Assembly (NCBI RefSeq): GCF_014851395.1
Contig: NW_024041150.1
Span: 47,682,416 to 47,746,415, forward strand
Origin: Micropterus salmoides
Lineage: Eukaryota; Chordata; Actinopteri; Centrarchiformes; Centrarchidae
Direction of reading: 5' to 3'
Length of the DNA stretch: 64,000 nt
Position numbers and translations under genes: made by a program. The stretch's first letter is position 1; every line of letters starts with the position of its first letter. This document shows, piece after piece, positions 1 to 11,605 of this stretch. Under the pieces are notes generated by a model. The model was not told the origin of the DNA. It did not search any database and saw nothing but the letters and a program-made list of their open reading frames with translations.

Positions 1-89
1 CCTGGCACTCGTGCGCTCTCCTCTTAGTAGTGCCACTTTATTGCACACAGGGGCAGGCGGGGTTTTCGGCACGGTTTAGTGGGTATCTC

Positions 90-199
90 GTTCCCATAGT
101 GTCGTAACCGACGCAGTTCGAGTTCCCTCGAAGGGGAACGTCTCGGGTTACGTATGTAACCCTGGTTCCCCGAGAAGGGGAACGAGAGACTGCGTCGGT
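90..199 (+). repeat. Palindromic dispersed repeat, copy 1
   Basis: The core (107-199) opens with ACCGACGCAGT at 107-117 and closes with its exact reverse complement at 189-199, so it is a foldback unit. Inside it, 138-191 is the reverse complement of the segment at about 401-455. The lead-in GTTCCCATAGTGTCGTAACC at 90 recurs at 375 in the same orientation. Short G/C-rich palindromic repeats of this kind are common in fish genomes. The family name is not known to me. Short frames across it are not genes. Confidence 0.7.
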
Positions 200-374
200 C
201 CGCCGCACCTCTCTCCCCGCCTGAAGCGCCTGCTTCATAGTTTAAGCTAACGATGAGTGTGTACAGGTGTGCTTTATACTCCTCCGGTTATTCCGTCACA
301 CCTTACCGTTCTAGCAACAGGCCAATAGGATTGGAGTGATTTCATTCACGTTCAGACCTGCTTCGCCTAGAGGC

Positions 375-455
375 GTTCCCATAGTGTCGTAACCGACGCA
401 GTCTCTCGTTCCCCTTCTCGGGGAACCAGGGTTACATACGTAACCCGAGACGTTC
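375..455 (+). repeat. Palindromic dispersed repeat, copy 2 (partial, inverted core)
   Basis: The lead-in is the same as at 90-117, but the core that follows is inverted relative to copy 1. The unit breaks off at about 455, where the 3' end of a minus-strand LINE begins. The repeat therefore either inserted at the LINE end or lost its other half there. Confidence 0.65.
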
Positions 456-461
456 TCCACA

Positions 462-3420
462 GAAAGTACAGCTGATGTCAAGTCCTTTTTCAGTTTTTGC
501 AGGTAACCGTTAGTGGGATAAAATCTGTGAAGCATTTTGAATGAGATCTCTGTGACTTTGTGGCAAAAGCCAAACTCTTTCCCAACAAATGAAGACCAAT
601 AAGATACAGCAGCGGGTGTACTCCTAATGTCCTGTTGAAAAAGTTGACGAATGGCCTTATTCTTACTTTTAGGTTGCAGTGAAAAACAGATATTCCCAAC
701 AGTTGTTTCTTTCACATCCACCAACACTTTTCAAAATTAAAACCTTTGAAAAGTGAGATGACAGCTGAAGGTATCGCATGGAAGACGATGGAGAAGTCCT
801 TTGGTGAAACAGGGATACCATGGTGATGAATAAATTCAATGTAGTTATAAAGTTGACCACGTTGGTTAAATAATTGATTTACAAGTAAAATATTATTGTC
901 ATACCACTGTTGAAAAAAAATAGATTTGTTTTTATACAAAATATATCTGTTGTTCCAGATATAAAACCTATGGGGAGTGAAGTTGTGCTTGTAAATTAAG
1001 GACCGAGCCAGAAGCATTTGTTTGTGAAACGAAGAACGTTTCAGAGGAATTTTTTCATTATTGTAAGTGCATACCAACAAGAACTGGAGACCACCAACTG
1101 AAGAAAAGACATAATGGGGAATAAAATTCCACATACTGGTTGGGCAATTTAAATACCGCTTAAAATGAATTCATTTTAGTTCATTTTTATCAATTACAAT
1201 ACCTAAGTAAGTAATAGAGCTTTTCACAGGAATATTAGCAATTAACTCAACATCACAATCTTTAAGAGCCAGTAATTCACATTTTTTAAGGTTTAATCGG
1301 AGACCGGAGGCTTTACTGAAGACTTCTATTATGTCAATAGCAAGAGGAACCTGGGAGCTGTCTCTTAAAAACAGTGTTGTGTCATCTGCCAGCTGACTAA
1401 CAATGACTGTTTTTTCAGAAATGGAAATGCCCTGCAAATTACTATTTTTAAAGTGTTCACATAAAAGTTGGGCTGCAAGTATAAAAAGATAGGGAGAAAT
1501 AGGGCATCCCTGTCGAATTCCACGTCTGATTTCAAATCTGGGTGAGGACCCATTTTTAAGTTTAATTGAACCATTTGCATTACTATACAGAGTCCTGACT
1601 GCATCACAAAAGAAATCCCCAAAGCCAAACTTCTTGAGTGAATGATAAAGAAAATTATGTTCGACAGTATCAAAAGCCTTGAAAAAGTCTAAGAAAAACA
1701 AAAAGCTGTCGTCTGAAATTAAATGTGAATAGTCAACTAAATCTAAGACTAATCTAATGTTGTTGGAGAAATGCCTGATTGTGTTTCATCAATTATAGAA
1801 TCTAATACTTTTTTTATTCTTCTAGCAAAGATCAAGGCCAAAATTTTGTAATCATTATTCAATAAGCTAATTGGACGCCAATTATCGATATAAAGTAAGT
1901 CCTTGTGTGGTTTAGGGAGTAAAGTAATCAAACCTTGAGTCAGACTCCATGGGAAGGTTTTGGCTTTTATACTTTCATTAAACACCTGCAGTAAGAAGGG
2001 CGCCATCTGCTGGGAAAACAATTTATAAAATGTGGACTTGTTGTGTTTTAGCAGTTCTAAACATTGACTGACTGCCAGGGATAAGGGGAGGTCACAAAAA
2101 TCCCTCTCTGAGTTGTCGAGTTTAGGGGTATTATGCAGAGAATTGATGAACATTGAAGCATCATCGTCAGAATATTCCGAGTTATATCATTTTTATAAAA
2201 GGAGGAACAAAAATCAGATATTAAATGCTGATCATCACTTACAGAGTTGCCAACTTTTAATTCATTAATGGATTAATCATCTTTGCATGATACTTTTCCA
2301 GTTTGAAGACGTATGAAGAATTTTGCTCCCCTTCTTCTAACCACTGTTTCCGAGACCTTATAAAAGCTCCTTCTGCCTGCTTTTTATATATTTTATCCAG
2401 GCTCTCTTGTAGATTAAGCATTTCTACTTTCTCCTCCTCTGTTAAGACGTCTGGTGATATTTGAGACATTATGGAAATGCCCGTGATAACTCTTTGTTCC
2501 TCTAATTTTCTCATTTTAGCAAGATTACCAAGCTTCCTTAGGTATTTTGCTGATTCATATTTAAATAACTCCCAATTAACACTAAACAAATTTTCCACCA
2601 CAGCTTTGTTAAAAAACTGTTTAATCAGCTGTGGGATTTTTTGTTTAACCTCCTCCACTTTAAGAAGAGAATTACTTAGTTTCCAGTGATTGGCTTTATA
2701 AGCATTATCTGAAAATAATTTAATAGAGAAGAGCACTGCTTTATGATCGCTGAAGGGACAGGGAAGAATGTTAACTGAGATATCCTGCTCTTTAATACTT
2801 TTTGATACTAACCAGAAGTCTATTCGAGAAAGTCTAGTGTCGTCTTTGTTACTCCAGGTAAGTGAAATTCATCTGGGAATTTAGCTCTCCATCCATCAGT
2901 TAAATCATACCTGTCCATAAAAAGCTTAAAATAAGCTTTTCTATTGTTATCTTTTGTAGGAGGCCATCTGTCAATCTCAGAATTTAGAGTAACATTAAAG
3001 TCTCCTCCAAGTAAAATGTGAGAGTTTGGAAATTTTGTTAGCCAACGCTTTAGTCTATTTTCTATTTTAACAAATAATAGGATATTTTCTAAATTAGAAT
3101 TGTACCCATAGATGTTGAAAATGATTAGAACAATCTTATTGTAACCAACCACTTGGCAGATAAAATGACCTTTTGGATCTGTATCTGTGAGTCAAATGTC
3201 CCCATTATATTTGTGCTTCAACGTTAAGACACCAGCCGATCTTTCCGAGCAGTGAGAAAAACATAAATCCTTCTCCAAAAATTCTCGTCCTTTGAGTTTG
3301 AGTGAAATTCCTGACAAAACAAAAAATAAAGCTTTACGTTTAGTTATATTTCTTAACCCCCGGCGTTTAAAGAAACTATAGACGATGAAATTTCCAAGAA
3401 TAAAAAGGCTTGTGAAGTAT
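462..3420 (-). pseudogene. L1-like LINE ORF2 (endonuclease and reverse transcriptase), fragmented
   Basis: ORF2 of L1 elements nicks target DNA and reverse transcribes element RNA. The endonuclease is recognised by the GGDFNVTLNSEIDRWPP block near 3,005, with its N-terminal part only in broken frames up to about 3,420. The connector occupies about 2,736-2,257. The RT fingers carry WRPISLLNNDYKILA near 1,860. The palm has FLDFFKAFDTVEH near 1,680, RQGCPISPYLF near 1,500 and the catalytic LADDTTLF near 1,380. The C-terminal part runs to about 462. Five or more frame changes separate the pieces. A plus-strand frame at 2,471-2,689 is only a shadow. Confidence 0.8.
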
Positions 3421-3904
3421 TAGGGAACAAGCAAACAAACAATGTTATACTGAGCACCAATTGCACCTTAAAATAAAAATAGTGTTACATGGTGGAAACT
3501 TAGGACCATATTTGTTGTGTCCCTACTTATTTACCAAAAGACAAAAATGTCTTTTAAATTGTTGGTCAGTAGTTAAGTATGATTTTTTAAGGAATATATT
3601 GAGTTACATCATAAACATTCTTCAATAATCAAAACTAAGGACCAGGCTTCAGAGCAACGTAGTAAAAAGAGCCATGAGCCTAGAAATTCACTTGGGTCAT
3701 ATATCAAAAAATAAATCTATGTTTTATCCAAAAGAAAACAAACCATGAGGGTCTGAGAGGTCGTCTCATGTTCATTAATCCAGGGATTTCGGACCACAGT
3801 CAGTTCAATTCTTCAAGAGATTTCCTTCCCATCGACAAAGGCCCGTGCTCCAGCAAAGTAAGCAGATTTTCCTTCACTGCGTTCCTTACTCACCAATGGC
3901 CATA

Positions 3905-4653
3905 TCTTCAGTCTGGCCTCCTTGGTTGAGGGAGATGTTCAACAAAGCGGAGCTTGTTATCACGCATGACGGGGTGGTTTTTTGCCGCTTTCCATAGAGC
4001 ATCTCTGTAGGATCTCTGGGAGAACCTGATGATGACGGCTGGTGTTAGCTTCCCAATGCGATGGGCGACATCGACCCCGGGTGTCAGCTTGTCATCTGGC
4101 AGAATACTCCGGCAAAGCTCTGTAATCTTTTCCTTCACATTTTCTGCAGTGTTTTCGGCCACTCCGTAGACCTTCAAGTTCCACCTTCTTGAGTAAGTCT
4201 CCAGTTCGCGCACGCGAGTTAGGAGCGCCGCCACTTTTTTTCTTCTTCTTTAAGTCGGCCCTCAACATTCTTGACTCTCAGTTGTGCTTCTTTTATTTCA
4301 CTGCATACAAAGTCAATTTTCAATGCGTTTCCATCAATTTTCTTGGAGTTTTCACTCACCAGAATTCTTATGGAGTCAGCCTGCTCCTTAAGAAGCTGGG
4401 AAAGGGTAGTAATGACCATGTTGTCTTGGGATGTGGGATCGTGTTTGGCATTATAGAGAGCCTTTTGCACCGGCGGGGAGTCACATGGGGTCACAGGTAG
4501 CGGGGGAAAGTTCTCCTCCGACATGGAGACCTCTGCTGTCGACATAGTGCTAGCATAATCGTGACACGAGGCTATCAGAGCGTCACTTAGCTGTGCATCA
4601 GGGGTGAGGTTTTTCTTGCTTTTGTGCATTCTTTTCCTCTCAGGCGGTGACAT
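3905..4653 (-). pseudogene. L1-like LINE ORF1 (RNA-binding chaperone), frameshifted
   Basis: ORF1 proteins of L1 elements bind element RNA as trimers and help reverse transcription. The likely start is the ATG at 4,653, opening MSPPERKRMHKSKK. A charged, coiled-coil-like stretch follows, with repeated LKEQ and EIKEAQLRVKNVEG patterns. The RRM-like core then begins RRWNLKVYGVAE, as in the transposase-22 family. The frame breaks at an A-run near 4,237 (GAAGAAAAAAAGTGG on the minus strand), so the coiled coil and the RRM lie in different frames. A one-base slip explains this. Codon use and length fit a fish L1 ORF1. Confidence 0.75.
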
Positions 4654-4911
4654 TAGGTTGCTTCCAAAGTTATGGGAAGTAGTCAGAGGGATGCAGTTGT
4701 TCTTGAATTGCCACCAAAGTAGAACTTTTGTGCAGGAGCTCAGCATTAACGAACTTACTCGGCCGCCATCTTGGCACGTGTTTTTATTTAACAACTATGC
4801 GTGGACCGAGCGGTCGAGTTGAACGTCATCACGTTTTCTTCCATATATGGAAGTTCAACTTCCGTTAACTTCCGTCACGTTTGTCTGCGGGCTGCAGCTG
4901 GACCCTTCTCT

Positions 4912-6665
4912 CTTGTTTTTTTTCTTTATTGACAAAATCTACATACAAAGTGACATAGTATAAACCAGTGTATAACTAACAAGGGAACAATCAAGACTGG
5001 AAGGTGATGTACACTAAAAATAAATAAATAAATATATCATTCTCCAATACAGTAAAAGTTGTTGAGGAAACGAGGATAAATAGACAGGGAGCTTTTTCAG
5101 ATCAAAGTCACATCGAAGAAGGAAATCAATGCCTCCTACCTTCATAAAACTTTTACTGGGAATATGAAACCAGACTTGTTTTTCGTGAATTAAAAAAGAC
5201 CTTAACCAGTTTGTTTTAATAGTACCGTTAATGCACTCAATATCAATAGGTCCACCTTCTTCATATTCTTTAACTATAGTGCCTTTCTTAATATAGTGGG
5301 TTTTCTTTTTCCAGATATAATTGAAAATAGCTTTTATTGCATTTTTATAAGGCGTAAGGAGTAGGCTGGGTAGATGAATCGAGAAATGTCTGGAAGAAAA
5401 ATTCTGCCTCTTTGAGACCAGGAGTTTAAATATGGTTTATGGTTTATTATGAACTGATGTAAGGGTGGAATTGTGAATTGGAAAAATCTCACATTTATTA
5501 AGGTTTAATTTTAAGCCAGATGCTTTCGAGAAGAAATGAACTGTGTGAAGAACCTTAGGACTTTGGTCACTGTCTTTCATAAATATAGTCGTGTCATCAG
5601 CCAGTTGGCTGATAGTTAGTAGTTTGTCTGGCACTGTTAATTTTTCAAAATCTGAATGTTTAACCAGAATGGAAAGCATTTCTGCTGCAGCGATGAAGAG
5701 CAGAGGGGAGATGGGGCAGCCTTGTTTAATGCCTTTGTCAATAGAAAACCTTGGAGATACACCTTGTGCTAACAACACAGTACTATTAGTGTCTTTATAC
5801 AGTAATTTCACTATATTTTCACCAAAACCAAATTGTTCTAGGGTGCAAAACACAAATTGTATTCAATCATATCAAACGCTTTGAAAAAGTCAAGAAAAAG
5901 GATCAAACCATCATCGTCGATTAAGTTATTGTAATCCAGTAAGTCAAGTACAAGTCGTATGTTATTGTGAATTAATTGTCCTTTTATGAACCCCGATTGT
6001 TTGTCTGAAATGATTTGAGTGATACCAGTTTTTAGTCTGTTTGCGTAGACATGAGTTAAGATTTTATAGTCATTGTTAAGTAAGGTTATGGGCCCAAGAT
6101 TGTCAGTTAGCTTGGGGTCTTTACCAGGTTTGGGTATGAGGGTGATGATTCCTTGCTTCATTGTAGTTGGTAGAGTTAGAGTTTCAGAAACTTCTTTAAC
6201 ATGTTGAAACAGAGGTCTTTCAGATGTTCCCAGAAGTGTCTGTAGAAGTTACTTGTTAGACCATCTGAACCTGGAGACTTGTCTAAGGATAAACATTTCA
6301 AGGCATTTTCAACTTCGTCCATTCTGATTCCAGCATCACATACATCTTTAAAACACTCGTCCACTTTAGGGATCCGTTCTTTAGTGAGCTCGAAGAAAGC
6401 ATCAGCAGCTGTACATGAATAAGAGGAAGAGTACAATTTACTGTAAAACTGAAAGATTTCCTTAGAGATCTTATTAGGATCCGTACATTCTTGGTTATCA
6501 ATGAACAGAGTTTTTATAGTATTTCGTTCTTGTCTCTTTCTCTCCAATCTACAGAAATAGGCAGAACTCCTTTCACCTTCCTCTATCCACTTCGCTCTCG
6601 ACCTGATATATGCTCCTTTGGCCTTATTAATGTAAATGAAGTGAAGACTGCAGAAGGATGGATTT
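4912..6665 (-). mobile_element. Second L1-like LINE, 5'-truncated
   Basis: The minus-strand 3' end lies at 4,912-4,940, where the reverse complement reads an AATAAAG signal followed by an A-run. The coding remnants upstream are an RT N-terminal piece (6,547-6,176, with SLDKSPGSDGLTSNFYRHFW), an RT fingers/palm piece (6,161-5,838, with FLDFFKAFDMIEYN) and a palm piece (5,853-5,437, with KQGCPISPLLF and LADDTTIF). It resembles the neighbouring L1-like element but differs at many residues, so it is a separate insertion of a related family. The 5' break is near 6,660, so endonuclease and ORF1 are missing. Truncation at the 5' end is typical of LINE insertion. Confidence 0.8.
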
Positions 6666-6881
6666 CAAAAAAGACATTGAGAAAATAGAATAAAAATAAG
6701 ACAAAAATAGGGACAAAAGTTTAGGTACGCAGGTATGTGAGTTCTTAACAGAACGTTATATGAAGCCCCTGTCAGCAAGCAACATATACTGTGAACACCT
6801 GTAATTACCTGTACTTAACCAATGTCGAAACGTTGAAACCTTCTTATTCTTAAATTGTAAAGTGTTAGCTGGACCCTTCTC

Positions 6882-8340
6882 GCACAGCCTGTGTCGCTTC
6901 ATTAACACCTTTTCCTCTGGTTTCATTTGTTGCTGTAAAATGTTCACGCCCTGTGCCCGCTCTGATTGGTGAGCAGATCTGTCGCACAAGGACGACAACA
7001 GAATGAACCTGTAGCTGCACGACTGTTTAAAAACCGTAGTAGTGTGGATGTAGCCTCACATCACTCCTCTCTCTGCTCCTCTCATGTCGCACATTTCTGT
7101 TCTCACCCGCTGTCCTGCCGTTAAATGTTTCCCCGTAAATCTCCCGTATCTTTAACCTTTATGAAAGCAAATAAAAAGCTGCTCATGCAGTCTGTTCTAA
7201 ATATAGAGACCCTACGTGTGAAGCGTCCAAACGACTGACGATGTGCCGGTAAAGACTCCAACTAACAGCAGCCTCAAGTTGTTCTGCATGAATGGTTGGG
7301 ATTATTGACAAGTTAGTGACCATCAATAAATCAGAGACTAATGTAGACTGTGCTTCTTGCTCCAGGATTTAATAGATGAAAACACCCCACTGAATTAATA
7401 CCAGGCCTATACTAGTGCTGAACTATCTGAAATTAGGATGAATACAGTAACTATCAGTAATATTCACTTATTTAAATGTCCCTTATTTTCACAGTTATCA
7501 TCGACTCAGGAGGCCTGAGCTCCTTCAGCTCCTCAATATTTTGGCTGCAGCCTTTTTTGTTGCAGTTTTTATAGTTGAAGTAAATTTATAAAGATGCTGT
7601 TTGTTCTGTTTTTGTAGTTTCTTCCACAGGAAAGCTGTATTTGTTAAGCTATAAGATGTTGGCAGTAAGCAGGCAAAGGCTGCTGTGGTTGAAGTCTCTG
7701 AGACAGAGGGAGTGGATTTTTAGGACTAATTAAATAAATATACAGTACAAAGCTGCATGATAAATAAAAGGCTTCAAACAGACCCAGTGATCGGTGATCG
7801 GTATCAGTCCATACTGCTCTCAGCAGTCGGCCCAAAAACTCCTGATGGGAGCGCCTCTAAAGAATCCCACAGTTCACCACAAATACACTTCAAGTGTGAC
7901 AAATATCAGTGGGCCCACACTGTAACACTCACACACATACAGCCGGTGTGGCAGTTTAACTGGCGGCTGAATTAACTGGTGACAGTCCCAGATGTGTCGC
8001 AGGCTTCAGGATCCGCTGACTGCAAACCAGGAAACACGTTCAGATAACTTTGGTTATCTCCGTAATGTATCGTCATGGAGATAAATGCTTCTGGATGTAG
8101 TTTGCAGGCTACATCGTTAGCTGCTGGATGATTCACAGGGACCTCTCCCACCTGCAGATTAGTTCACAGCGAGGACTTTGAGCGCCATCATGGAGTTCAA
8201 AACGTCAGTAAACCGTCCAAATGTTGATGTCGTCTGTCTGATTTGTGCCACGGTCTGTTCACATGTGTTCTTCCTTACATAAGGGAAACAGGCTGAGGTG
8301 TTTGACGCTCAGATGGAGCGCAGAGTGGAGACGCTGTCAG
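6882..8340 (+). repeat. Long dispersed repeat, copy A
   Basis: Two blocks, 6,882-7,178 and 8,210-8,340, are nearly identical to 19,519-19,813 and 19,811-19,933. The intervening 7,179-8,209 is absent from the second copy. Part of that middle section (7,585-7,860) recurs at 38,165-38,310. At least three loci in the window thus share one repeat family. No transposase is recognisable. The small frames in it have no coding support. Confidence 0.75.
7952..8084 (+). repeat. Left arm of a ~130-bp inverted repeat
   Basis: This arm is the imperfect reverse complement of 9,971-10,098. Both contain the block with TTATCTCCGTAATGTATCGT and the TGCGACACATCTGGGACTGT block. The 1.9-kb interior has no recognisable protein. 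The arrangement resembles a non-autonomous DNA element with long terminal inverted repeats, or a foldback of the surrounding repeat family. Confidence 0.7.
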
Positions 8341-9970
8341 CTGTGCAGAGCGCCCAGATTAACCTGTGATACAGCTTCGTACCATCATCACCTTTATATT
8401 CCGCTTTCTGTAAGTTGGCAGCAGGGGGGCAGAAACTCTTATCAGCTGAGAATGGTGCAGGCTGTACGATGTGTGCGGTCCCAGCTGGTGTGAGAGCAGG
8501 TTGAACACAGATTACAAACACAATGTGAGTGAAGCGTGTTACTGTAGCCAGACAACGTCTTTCAGAACGACTGGCTGGATTTCCTACCTGTCACCATTTA
8601 GACCAAAATCAAATCCTTCACACAGAAAACACAGCAGCTGTGGTGGAACAACACAAAACCCACTTTCCACATGTGAACAGGGTTGATATCAGTGCAGGCT
8701 CTGGGTCGTGTTACGCAGAGAGCTGGAGACCTGTTCCTGGGACTAAAGGAGAGACAACAATAAAGATCAGTCACTGATTGTATTGACTGACACTTTGAAA
8801 CTCAGCCCAGGGCTTGACTTTAACACCCGCCAACACGCCAAATGCGGCTGGATTTCAGCCGTGGCGGGTAACACAGTCGCTCCCACGAGCCACTGTGGCG
8901 TGTTGAAAATTTGTAGTCTTTTCAAAAAGCATCTGAAATAACAAACGAACTGCAATGTGACACTACGACACTACAACTCCCACGAGTACTACCTGCACAT
9001 AGTGTTTGTCCAATGAAGCCTTTGTCCTGCGCGCTGCTGACCGACAACACGGTCAACAAGAAGACGCTGCGGAGCTGAAACTAGCGGACTGGCTGTCGGA
9101 CCGAGGGCTGTTTCAGCCTGCTGTTAATTATCAACTTAACCAGCGGCAGCCGTGATACAGCCATCTTTTTTAATAGCAGGAGAATCCAGACCACAGGCGC
9201 GTCTCTCTCTGTCCTGCAGCGCCAAATATGACATCCAGACTTTTGTCAAACGACAATATAAAAGTTGAACCTGTCACAGAGAGCTGTAGACCGTCAGCCT
9301 CCCGCCTGCTTCTAACCTGAAGGTGTGATCTCCGTCATCACACGCGCATCAACGCGGCGGTCAGTCGTGATTTAGGGACACGGTGTTACTGCCAGCAGGG
9401 CTGCCCTCATATCACATCATATCGTCACAGCTGCCTTTCCAGAGTTAATTCTCTGTTTTAATAAAAGTAATCGTGCCATGTAGGAAAGCAGGAGATGCGT
9501 TTGTATGAGAATAATCTGGAACATAAAGACCTGTGTACTGGTTTCAGGTGGACGTATCTCCAGTTACTCAGAGCGACCAGAGCTTCATGATGACAAACAT
9601 GAATCCAGTCAGAGCTCGGAGGAAACGCAGATGCAAAAACAATCAATCCAAAGTGGCCAAACTGATACAGGCCTACAGAAAGTTTGAATCCTGTTGCCTT
9701 ACTGGAGGATTTTTTCATCTTTGCTCTTTGTTTCTAATGCAGATCATTTTTCTACTCTGTTAAAATAGACATCTATATTATATATATATACAATAAGAAG
9801 CTACTCTTTCAATGTGTTTATCTTACTTTAGCACGCCAATTTAAACACGCCATGGTCAACTTTCATCATATAAACATTATTTTCTAACAGCAAAAATGCG
9901 TCTAGTGAAAATGCTGCATGGCTACAAACTTTGGAAAACCACTAGCCACATCGTCTAGTCAGCAAAAAGG
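8341..9970. other. Interior of the inverted-repeat block; no gene recognised
   Basis: The segment has only short frames of about 60-90 codons with no recognisable domain. At 8,807-8,900 a start reading CAGGGCTTGACTTTAACACC with GGCGGGTAAC-type sequence resembles ends of fish hAT DNA transposons. This is a weak similarity from memory. A TATATATATA tract lies near 9,780. Confidence 0.4.
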
Positions 9971-10098
9971 TTATCTCCATGACGATACATTACGGAGATA
10001 AACAAAGTTATGTGTTTCCTGGTTTGCAGTCAGCGGATCCTGAAGCCTGCGACACATCTGGGACTGTCACCAGTTAATCTGGCCGCTGATTTAAACTG
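9971..10098 (-). repeat. Right arm of the ~130-bp inverted repeat
   Basis: This is the partner of 7,952-8,084, with a few substitutions and small indels. It starts with TTATCTCCATGACGATACAT and ends with a TTTAAACTG motif matching the left boundary in reverse complement. Confidence 0.7.
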
Positions 10099-10680
10099 TC
10101 ACAGCAGCACAAACCACTCCAAACAGCGGTGCAGGCCTGGAGCGTGGCTCGTGTACGTAGAGACCCAAAACCAGATGGTCGTTTCACTCAGTGAATGAGC
10201 AGAGAAGTAAAATAAAAGAGCGCCTGGTGCAGTTCTGTCAGGTTTTGTGACGTGTCAGCCGCTGGAGCGAAGTGTCGACAGAGTCCTCGAGGAACAAGAG
10301 AGATGAGCCTCCTGCGTCCTTTTTCCCACGTGGCCACAGGAACTCTGAGCAGCCTGCTAGCTCAGAGCACTGCGGTAACGTGAGCCGACGAATGCAAAAC
10401 CGTGGTCAGGTCAGCCGCCGTCTGATTTCTGTTGCGCCTAAAGCAGTGTAATTATGGTAAGGACGAAGCGCGAGTGAGCCGAAGGTCCTGAAAGGTACAT
10501 ACGCAGTTTTTTGTGATGCTCTTAGTGATTATCTGAACACAAATACATAAAACATAAATATAATAATAGTACTAATAACAATAATGATAGTAGTAGTATA
10601 ATTTATTATTTGTTATTGATGCAAATACAAAAAGGTACCTTTCTTTTGTTATTTTGTGAACATGATTTATATGACATTTG
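10099..10680. other. Non-coding spacer with simple AT-rich tracts
   Basis: I see no gene. A stretch of AATAATA/TAGTAGTA-type low-complexity sequence lies at about 10,555-10,615. Confidence 0.5.
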
Positions 10681-10742
10681 ACCTTTCACCAGCGTAATTC
10701 CTCAGCAGTTAGTTCAACATTGTCGTGGCTTCTCCTTACTAG

Positions 10743-10974
10743 TATCCTCTACTATCACTGGTACAAATATCATAATGTTTTACTGCACCAGCTATGAGAT
10801 ATTGTACTCAACAACAGCGAAAATTCAACAGACAATTATAAATTCTGTGAACTTTGAATTAAACTTTGAAAGGTCAAAGTTTAATTTTTGCTCTGGACAG
10901 GTTTTTAGAATGTAATTTCTCCAATTTGGTACAGTAAAATGTTGTGATATATGTACCAGTGATGGTAGAGGACA
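10743..10974. repeat. Imperfect hairpin (arms 10,743-10,790 and 10,927-10,974)
   Basis: The two 48-base arms are reverse complements apart from a few mismatches. They share the CCTCTACTATCACTGGTAC block. The spacer holds TTTGAAAGGTCAAAG. It looks like a small foldback/MITE-like repeat; superfamily unknown. Confidence 0.65.
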
Positions 10975-11605
10975 CTATGAAGGAGATGATATGAGAAGGA
11001 TGATGTCACATATTAATTAACCTCTTAAGATTCAAACGGCCCGTCCACAGGGCGTCAGGTCCTGGCAGCAACTTTCGTTATACACACAGCTGCTGTTAAC
11101 TTCACACTCCTGACACACTATTTGAAAGCTAAAATCCTCGTGATTCGACCAATGCAAAACATTTCAAGATAGGATCACCACAGCGGGTCCAATCAGCGCC
11201 TCTGTCAGACCAACCAGTCCAATCAAAATTGACGTGACTCACCTATGAAGCCTCACAGTAACTTAATCCACCGATCGATTATAATCCAACAAAAATGGTT
11301 TTGTTATGTTGTCAAAGGTCCAGATGATCCAATCCAGTAAAAATATTTAGTCCACAACACATTATTCCATCAGTAAATCCCCAGGGACGGCTGCCACATC
11401 GTTCATATCTGCCGGCAGACGTGGCTCGTATGTCATTATAACTCTGATTTGAATGTAAACAACTACAATAGCTTGTATTCAAATTAGCCGCTGAACTCTG
11501 ACCTTTCGAGTGACACCAAATCTGCCCCAATAGGAGCTCACATGTCCGTCTCACAGCCTACAACAGCCAACGAGAGCCCGTAGTTTTAATGTGTTTAAAC
11601 TTATA

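Larger units (their letters stand above)
456..4900 (-). mobile_element. L1-like (L1/Tx1 group) LINE, nearly full length, decayed
   Basis: The element reads on the minus strand from a 5' end near 4.9 kb to a 3' end near 456. In order it has an ORF1 of the L1 RNA-binding type (4,653-3,905), an apurinic-type endonuclease (about 3,420-2,820), a reverse transcriptase (about 2,150-1,171) and a C-terminal segment with spaced Cys/His (about 1,134-460). Two open reading frames, an APE-type endonuclease and the LADD version of the catalytic motif place it in the L1 superfamily, which is established family knowledge. Stops and frameshifts break every domain, so it is not autonomous. The precise clade (Tx1, Swimmer-like or other) is not assigned. 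Confidence 0.85.

Noticed and set aside
9458..9763. Basic peptide RARRKRRCKNNQSKV as a nuclear-signal protein
   Set aside because: It is a short isolated frame inside a repeat block, with an opposite-strand frame of similar length and no domain.
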